A DNA stretch of 64,000 nucleotides from Corydoras sp. C115. Lineage: Eukaryota > Chordata > Actinopteri > Siluriformes > Callichthyidae. Position 1 is the first letter of the stretch. Each line of letters begins with the position of its first letter. A model generated the notes under the pieces. The model was not told the origin of the DNA and searched no databases. It saw only the letters and a list, made by a program, of their open reading frames with translations. The DNA lies in assembly GCA_019802505.1 (NCBI GenBank), contig JAFMOC010000039.1, forward strand, positions 1,240,001-1,304,000, written 5' to 3'. A program made the translations under genes and the position numbers. Below, piece after piece: positions 56,447 to 64,000 of the stretch.

Positions 56447-57334
56447 GTACATTGGTGAATTTAGCAGCATAGGCCTTGATTGGATTTGGGTTTGCATTTA
56501 TTTTTTTTATTCGGAGTATAAAGTGGTGTATTTTGGCATGATGAGGAAGCAGCAGGTGAGAGATGGATTTGATTTATTCCAGGCTGTATTTAACACTGGA
56601 TGTGTGGAACAACAAAGAGCCAAAAGACTGCAAGTGTTTCCTCATTACCATTTTATATATTCCTGCTCTGTCTGTCTCTGATTAAATCAGTGTCTTCAGA
56701 AAAACTGACTGCTGGAGATGTCCACGTTCTTCTGCCATAATGGGCATGAAGACAGAGGAAATTAGTTACCATGTGTTCAGTGGGTGTTTGTATCCTGGCT
56801 TCTGTCTGTGCCTTATCCTTTTAGAATTAGCAAACTGAAACAATAGCTGAATCTGTTGAAAGGCCCAGAGCCTTTCATCTCACTCCAATGCCTGTTAGCA
56901 CAATGTGTTGCCATTATGTGAATATGCACAGTAATAATGTGCTGACCCTGACCTTGCCCCTTTTACTTTCTCCAGCATGCACATATATTCATACAAGCAC
57001 ATGGAAAAAGATATACAGATGTTTCATTCAGCATGAGATCAGTCATCTACAAAAGAGAGAGAGCCACACTGTGCGTCAACGTTTCAACTGTCTGCAGAAT
57101 AACAGCGTTAATCTGAAAGCCTGTCGGTCCAGCAGATGTGGAGACACTGCCCAACAGATGAACATGTCCTTTTTCATTTGAATTCTTAACCAAGACACAG
57201 AAGCTGCTGCTGGAGTCAACACCTTATTATCTCAATATTAAATATTCAATAAAACCAATGTAAATGCCCAAACTAAATACAAAACGTCACCCAAAGATAA
57301 GTCTAGTTCAAGAAAATAGGAAGGATACAATAAG

Positions 57335-57520
57335 AGCAGTATATTTAATTAATATTGTTATTTATAGGGCTTTTTGTTACTATAAAAAAAACTCTCAAAG
57401 CAGCTTTATAGAACTCTAAGGCCCAAGCTAGCAGCAACAGTGGGAATGTAATGGTCCCCATCAATTAATAGGAGAGAAGCAAGAATCAGTGGGAGACCCA
57501 TTTGGTCAGCTGGGTAAGGT
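57335..57520. repeat. old copy of the tttatttatatagcgc-type repeat
   Basis: GTTATTTATAGGGCTTTTTG, CAAAGCAGCTTTATAGAAC, AGCAGCAACAGTGG and CAAGAATCAGTGGGAGACC match the insert at 48851-49473, at lower identity and shorter. Confidence 0.65.
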
Positions 57521-57681
57521 TTTATGTAGAAAATATTAATTAAGGAATGTAAAGGTATAGATCATAAACACACGTTTAGTTTAACAATGTGACATAAAAC
57601 AGGGTTCATTATAATATGATTGCGCAGCAGGTGGACCCACAGATGAAACAGGGAATTGTGTTTTCTGAAATAATCTGTACA

Positions 57682-57976
57682 GAGTGGCATGGTGGTATAA
57701 TATTTAGAATGCCTGTCTCTCAGTGCTGAGAATCCAGGTCCAAATCCCAATCTGGGAAGTTTCTATGTTCCCCCTGTATCCGTGTGGGTTTTCTCCGGGT
57801 TCTCTGGTTTCCTCCCACAGTCCAAAAATATGGAGATCAGTTGGCTGCTCTTAATCACCCCTATAGAGTGCATCTGTGTGGGTGTGTCTGTGTAAATGAG
57901 TGTGTGCCCAGCAATGGCTTGGCACCCTGTCCTGGGTGTATTTGCCAAGCACCCACAATGTTGTCCACTGGATGAG
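57682..57976 (+). repeat. V-SINE, diverged
   Basis: AGAGTGGCATGGTGGTATAA to GTTGTCCACTGGATGAG, in order along the element. Confidence 0.78.
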
Positions 57977-58497
57977 ATAATAATGTACATATGTTTGTGT
58001 TTGCCTTGCAAAGAACTGCACCAGGTTACTAACCCAACCTTACTTTGGATGTTTAGCTGTTTAGAATATAAAGACTTAAGATATGTCTTGACATTTGCTT
58101 TTGTACCATATGAAAGCAATGATTTCTTTAGAAAACCTTTATAAATATGCATTTACAACATCAGCTTAAGTACCCTATTTTCAAAATAGCATATGCGCTT
58201 ATTTACTTATAATAATTCAAACACTTGAGTTTTGTACTTCAAATTAATTTATTTTACTACTGTATTTTACTACTGTATTGATTTTTACTACTGTATTTTT
58301 AATTTAAACATGTAATACTCATTACCCCTCTCATCATCATCCAATCTTCCATTCCTCAACTCCTGCTTCTGTATTGACTGTTGATTTACAACTCTGTTTT
58401 TTCCTTTTCTACAGAAATTATACTGCTCCTGCATCATGTAATCCTACCAGATGTCTGCTGGATCTCATTTCTGGTGATTCAAAAAATCATGCAGAAC

Positions 58498-58614
58498 ACG
58501 TGCAGGGTTTTCTCCCACAATCCAAAAATATGGATTCAATGTGAGATTGCTGCTCTTAATTGCCCCTATATAGTGCCCCCGTGTGTGTGTGTGTGTGTGT
58601 CTGTGTGTGTGTGT

Positions 58615-58661
<47 letters not shown>

Positions 58662-58755
58662 TGAATGTGATTCCAGTGATGAATTGGCACACTGTTCTGA
58701 GTATATCTACCCAGTGCTCGAAACATTGTTCTCTGGATGGTCATGGGGAACTTGA
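58498..58755 (+). repeat. V-SINE 3' part with (GT)n expansion
   Basis: TTTTCTCCCACAATCCAAAA and TAATTGCCCCTATATAGTGC come first. Then a GT tract with two CTGT interruptions fills 58581-58658, and ATTCCAGTGATGAATTGGCAC and GGATGGTCATGGGGAAC follow. Confidence 0.75.
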
Positions 58756-61700
58756 TGCAGATTCAAATTAGCCCTAAGGTTCAGTGTGGCAGGACTCGTG
58801 AGGCCTAGAACCCTCAATTTCTGCTTAGCAGCTTGGTGTCTTAAACACAAAACAACCACTATTACAATATGTGTTTGCTTATTTAGCATTATCTTACCCT
58901 GGGCAAATAGTGATTAACAGATCTCAAGATGTTGGCAGTATAACATTTACATCACATTTAACAGCAATCAATCGATTCAAGGTTAAACTGAACTGATCAT
59001 ACAGTTTCAATAAATTTGTTGAAGACCTTGATTGCTGACCCCACAGTGGGGACATGGCATTGCTGAAACCCTTCTTATCCTTTAGTTTATCTTTCAGTGC
59101 TTTAACTAATACATTAATGCTTTCCTATAATCTCAAGTCATTGAAGGACTGTACAATTACATGTTAGTTTAAGGTTGAATCTTCTGTGTGTGTCATCAAA
59201 CCACTTAAATTGATTTAAAATACTGAACCTTCAAAATGTTCTAATTAACCCAATTTGTTTAGTTGTATCCTCTCCTTTGACTCACTGTGACTTCTCACAT
59301 ACAGTTTATGTAAATCACGATTGCTTTTCTGCAAACCAAACGACTTCTTTCTCACCTCAAATATGAGTCCTTACCTATTCTTCAAGAAGCAACGAAGTCA
59401 AACATCAAGGCATTTTTTCTGTTCTGGCAGGTGGTGCAATGAACTTCCCCCTGCTGTTCCAACAGCTGAGTCTCTCACTTTCTGTCTTTAAACAATGAGT
59501 CACCACAAGAAGTTAAAAATATCACTCTGTCGTGGGATAATTAAAGAACGGTAGGCTAGACTAAAATGTCAAAGTTTTTCTGACAGCACAGATGTAGAGA
59601 ACATGAATAAACATTTATTAAAACCAAGATTTCCAAATCAAAAGCATGATGATTTCCATATTATTCTCAATGTGTGCGTTCGGATGCTTAGTTCGACACA
59701 ATCATGAAGCTGTATAATGTATCATAGTATATCACAAATTCAAAATGCTTTCACACACTAACAAAGGTTATAAGCCTTTGTTACTTTAAGTAGATAATAT
59801 AATCACAATAATAATGTGTTTAACAGTATGTCATAAGGCTTTATAGCATACATTATTTCAATTGTTCATTAATTTGCTGGCGAGATGTGACAAAACATTA
59901 CAATATTTGTCTCTCCCCTCATTATAAGTCATTAACATTAAATTTATCTTTCTCACTGGAATTAAGTAAAGTCATGTTGTAGCTCTCAAGTAAACCACAT
60001 ACATATTTGCATGCATAATGTCACTTTGTGTTATAAGGCCTTTTGAACACTTTTTAAAACATTATGAATGTGTTTATAATACATAATGAATTCCAGATTC
60101 ATAGAAAAAGTAACCATTTTTTTACCAACACGTAATAGAATTCAATGTAATGAAACTAAGCAAACTGTATTTTTAGTGTGGATTTTTACATGAAACTTTA
60201 AATTGACATGAAACTAAAATTAGTTCCATGTTAAATTAAAAAGTTAAGTGCTGTAATTTAGTCCAACAAATGGGAGTATTTTACATAACGTAATGTATTA
60301 AACATTTTGTGGCGTGACCATAACATTAGCAGCCTTTAGATGTTAGGGAAAAGTAATGTTTTCACAGAGTACAGATGGGATTTCAGGCCATTCTTCACAA
60401 ATGCACCCATTTTTCAGATCTTAAAGATTCCTGAGAGCCCACTGTTGAATCATTATCTCCAGTATCTTTCCACACATTTCGGTTAGTTTAAGTTCAGTTG
60501 ATTTAATAAGCTATTGAAAGACCTTCATGTTCTTAGAATGTACCTAAGCTTTTATTTGCCTTATGCTTTGGCTCATTGTAAATGTAGTCTTTTTATAAAT
60601 GAAAAATACACTTTTTCACACACTATATAGTGATAATTTGTATAGAGGCAATCCAGAGCAGCCAATTCACATTTAATCAATATTCCTGGCCTTTAGAAAA
60701 CTGGAAACTGGAACATGGAAACTCCATCCAGATTGGGATTTGAACCTGGTTAATATGTAGCTCCTTCTGGCTTATATATGTTTTTATTCAGTTGTTAAGT
60801 GATCTTACGTTACATCAAGTAACATTATGTGAAACCAAGACTGATGTTAAATAGCTGACTCCACCTAAGCACTAGATCTGACTGTAGATTTAAGATCAGT
60901 GTTTCCAAACTGGTACATAGCCTGTTAATCCTTCTGACTTATGGGAATAGTGTAACGAACAATTTCTTTGGGAAAACCTGGAGAAAGGGATTTCCGAATG
61001 GCATACTAATACAGAGAGGGAGGAAAAAAGCTTAGCTGTGAGGAGGAAAAGCTGCACTCTTTTATTAGACAGCACAATTACTGGTGGGAAAGCTGAAGAG
61101 AAATGACAGGAGGTGTCACTCCGAACGCACACTCGCTGCATGCTGTATCGCTGTCTATTTTGCTTCTGTTTGTTTTCTGTGAGGCTGAAAAGGGAGAGGT
61201 TTTTATTCCAGTCATTTCCCTCTCTCAGCTTGGTGCCTTGACAATAATTGCATAATCAGTAATAAAAGTTAGAAGTTATTGTTGTAGTGCTGGAGAGAAA
61301 GGTGGCAATTTGAACGTCCCCTTGGCCTTGGGAACGCACACTGAGCCTAATCAAATCTGACAGTGATTCCTCAGCATGCCTCTGATACTGTTCAACACAG
61401 AAATAATTTCACAACAATTGCATTTTCCCGACCCTGCACACTTGGGTTTTTCCCCGGGATTCTCCTCAAAATCATTTTTCTTGACTTTTAGCAAATACTG
61501 TGTATTTACTGTTGGTAATGCAAAACCAGGGGGGCATTTAAAGCAAACAGCAATAAGCTAAAGAAAAGTTATTACATCGTCCAGTGAAAGAACTATAGTA
61601 CATTACCCCAAAAGGGCATCATTTTAGTAAGCACACAGATACATACCTTCATGTCCGACCCTGGGTGGCAGCTAAGTGAGTTTCACTCAAAGCTTCTTTA

Positions 61701-62339
61701 TCACAGACCTGACACTCACCGCTGCAAACACTACTGTGCAGTTATCTTTACATTATTATATTCCCATTAATTGCAGAGTTGCTTGTTTATAGGTAGATAT
61801 ATCTTAAAGAATATATAAAATGATATAAGAACATGACGGATATAAGGACCTACTATTTGTAATACATAGAAACGCAGATGTTTTTAAAGATGTAGTATTC
61901 ATGCATTTAAAATAACAAACTAGTATTTGTGACCCTGTTCACATTTACCCCTTACTTATGATGTTTATTAGGCTAAATAAATGTTTCACCTCTTCAAGGG
62001 AACTGTAAAAAAATAGCTAATCACATAGAGAATAAAATTCTGATTAACAAGCATTTTAAATATTTAGGGGTAAGATATTAACTGTAATGTGCTATTTGGT
62101 GTTTGTTAATTACTATGCTTATTTTGTGTTTTTTGTAATAAAATAGCATAGAGCACCAATTATCAATTTAATGACCAAGACTTTTTGTTCATTTTAGTTT
62201 AATTAACTCAATTTAAAAATAACAAAATAGAATTCCTATTTTTTCTGGGTCAATGTCTCTGTATAAATTATCCACCACCCAAATAAGTTTTTCTCTGTAA
62301 TGGTCTTGTTGATGTTCTGATTATGAATTATGGAGTAAA
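58756..62339. other. no gene recognised
   Basis: Unique AT-rich sequence with one reverse V-SINE fragment at 60640-60755 (GAGGCAATCCAGAGCAGCC, TGGGATTTGAACCTGG). Positions 61130-61400 are more balanced in composition and repeat-free, a possible conserved noncoding element by composition only. Confidence 0.4.
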
Positions 62340-62550
62340 ATACATTAAATTTGGTCATTTAGAAGATGCTTTTATCCAAAGTGACATACACATATCCTAA
62401 CCTGATGGTTGGGGTCAGAACCCAGGGTTGATACAGTATCCATCGAGCAATGAGGATTAAAAGTCTTACTTAAAGCCCCACATTGGTAACTTCAGTGAAC
62501 CTGGGTTCAACCACAACCATCAACTTATTGGCCCAACATCGGTTCTGTAG
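62340..62550 (+). repeat. catttagcagacgc-type SINE
   Basis: TTGGTCATTTAGAAGATGCT, GATGGTTGGGGTCAGAACCC and CACATTGGTAACTTCAGTG match the copies at 611 and 26122. Confidence 0.7.
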
Positions 62551-62681
62551 CAGGTCTTGGTCATTGAGCAATTTACACGTTGGAATGGTTGAAGTCCAGA
62601 CGTCAGGATCTTAAGATAAACATCAATAATCTAGAGTTCGAATGTAAAGAAGAAAAAAAAAAGCCTAATACCAATAGGGTG

Positions 62682-62970
62682 AGGGCGGCACGGTGGCTTA
62701 GTGGTTAGCACGTTCGCCTCTCAGCACTAGGGATTCCCGGTTCGAATCCCCATCTGGGTGGAGTTTCCATGTTCTCCCTGTGTCCGCGTGGGTTTCCTCC
62801 GTGTTCCTCCCACAGTCCAAAAACATGGATCAAGTCAATTGAGTTCTCCAAATTGCCCCATATAGAGCGTGTCTGTGTGAGTGAATGTGTGCCCAGCGAT
62901 GGATTGGCGCCCTGTCCTGGGTGTGTCTGCCCAGCGCCCGAAACGTTGTCACCTGGATGGGCATGGGGAA

Positions 62971-63005
<35 letters not shown>

Positions 63006-63043
63006 TGACCCTAATATAGGATAAAGCGGAAGATAATGGATGG
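62682..63043 (+). mobile_element. young V-SINE with C33 run
   Basis: A complete copy from GGGCGGCACGGTGGCTTAG to AGCGGAAGATAATGGATGG. Likely target duplications are ACCAATAGGGTG (62670-62681) and ACCAAAAGGGTG (63044-63055). The GGGGAACCCC segment carries a C33 run at 62972-63004. Confidence 0.9.
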
Positions 63044-63055
63044 ACCAAAAGGGTG

Positions 63056-63979
63056 TGATGAATGAATTATTGGATTTAGCAAAAAGAGAGGGAGAATCTG
63101 AGGTTGCTACTTGTAGAAAAAGAAGTAAAATCAGAGTTGCAACCTAAAACCCACTGCCTTTATTTAATTACCAGAAAGAAAGCCTTTAATTCTGTAGATT
63201 GTGTACAGTTTTCTGCCTGGGTTGTATTACTGCCTTAGAGACTAAAGTGAACAAGCCAAAAAGTTTCTTATTTTGCCTAGTAGCACCTCAGATCTCTGCT
63301 CAACTCTGTGGGATACTAGCACAGCGCATCCCACTGAGTATGCTGCCAGGCTTCAGACATCAAAACTCTTCCAAATTTGATCATCAAAACTATGTTCTGA
63401 AGTAATTATCACCATTTTAAAATTAGGAAAATGTAAATTGGCTCTATTTAAAACTTTGTGTAACTTTATCTATTTTAAGGCAATGAAGTTGTACAATAAG
63501 AAGGCCCTAACTTATGTTAGAAATCACCCTCATGTCCTATTATGGTGTTTAACCTTATATTTACTCAGATTTCCTCAGTTAACCTCAATTAAAAATTTAT
63601 CATTTATTATTTATAATTTCTTGATTTAAGGATAGAGAAGCACATCACAGTACCTTTTTAAGGCAGAAGAAATACATGTTTATCTCAAGTTGTGACACAT
63701 GGGTAAAACTGAAATTATTCATTCCATTGGTATAATATGGTCAAAAGACTTTTATAAACCCACAAGCTGCTAAGACCTACTGAACAAAATCTGCCTTTTA
63801 CAGCATTAATATTTTTCGAAAACTCTAGTGAATCTAATTTCTAGCCCAAGGGTTAAGTGTTAAAATGCTTAGGAACTTTAATTAAAAACCCTAATGCTTA
63901 CTGAACATAAATCGTATCACCTTCAGAGTGGATGACTGGCAATAACTTAAACCTATATTTAACCTTACTCTCCCTACAG
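63056..63979. other. no recognised feature up to an acceptor-like site
   Basis: Unique sequence ending in a pyrimidine run CTTACTCTCCCTACAG (to 63979), which looks like a splice acceptor. Only 21 bases follow, too few to judge an exon. Confidence 0.3.
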
Positions 63980-64000
63980 AGACGTGGAATCGCATGACTG

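Noticed and set aside
56888..57181. 97-codon open frame
   Set aside because: No family resemblance and no splice-site support.
63980..64000. Next exon of the gene beginning at 42543
   Set aside because: In phase 0 from the first AG it meets a stop after five codons; a second AG two bases on stays open, but too little sequence is visible to decide.
1..64000. A novel multi-gene or defence-like system, CRISPR array or operon
   Set aside because: The window is a vertebrate locus with spliced exons and eukaryotic repeats; nothing in it supports such a system.

Overview
This window is vertebrate nuclear DNA, almost certainly from a teleost fish. Catfish or another ostariophysan is likely but unproven. 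Three things point there: AT-rich sequence with short exons in long introns; several dozen tRNA-derived SINE copies of a V-SINE/DANA-like family with (ATGAATGA) tails; and many teleost-type MITE, Tc1/mariner and LINE remnants. I see no prokaryotic, phage or CRISPR features.

The one gene I can identify firmly is nphp4 (nephrocystin-4), on the + strand from before position 1 to about 39000. Thirteen exons (7465-38157) encode roughly the C-terminal 620 residues, ending in a clearly nephrocystin-4-like stretch (GLRFAPSQ ... EEILIFIND ... DKNEE ... CIKVIY) and a TAA stop at 38155-38157. The splice phases chain correctly at every junction except around 30500-30696. There a conserved block of about 40 residues is missing and the exon runs into an (AC)n tract. 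The 3' UTR follows, with AATAAA at 38975. Positions 1-7464 are taken to be an upstream intron. The first 750 or so residues must lie outside the window.

The introns are filled with SINEs in both orientations, some with clear target-site duplications, plus a Tc1/mariner fossil (about 2030-2680), a LINE 3' end (about 8800-9067), MITE-like repeats and microsatellites. A short coding-like stretch lies antisense inside one nphp4 intron (29109-29277, minus strand). It would be a 57-codon exon if one GT unit were added.

Downstream of nphp4 (39000-64000) is mostly repeat-rich intergenic or intronic sequence. The only gene signal is a possible first coding exon at 42473-42590 (+). It has a good acceptor, a good start-codon context, a 16-residue hydrophobic N-terminus and a GTAAGC donor. 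Its gene is not recognised. An acceptor-like site lies at the extreme right edge (63979).

I found no evidence for an undescribed multi-gene system. The items most worth a second look are the damaged nphp4 exon, the (TG)33 tract abutting an nphp4 acceptor, the antisense coding-like exon, the possible signal-peptide exon, and how SINE copies nest, fuse and seed microsatellites.
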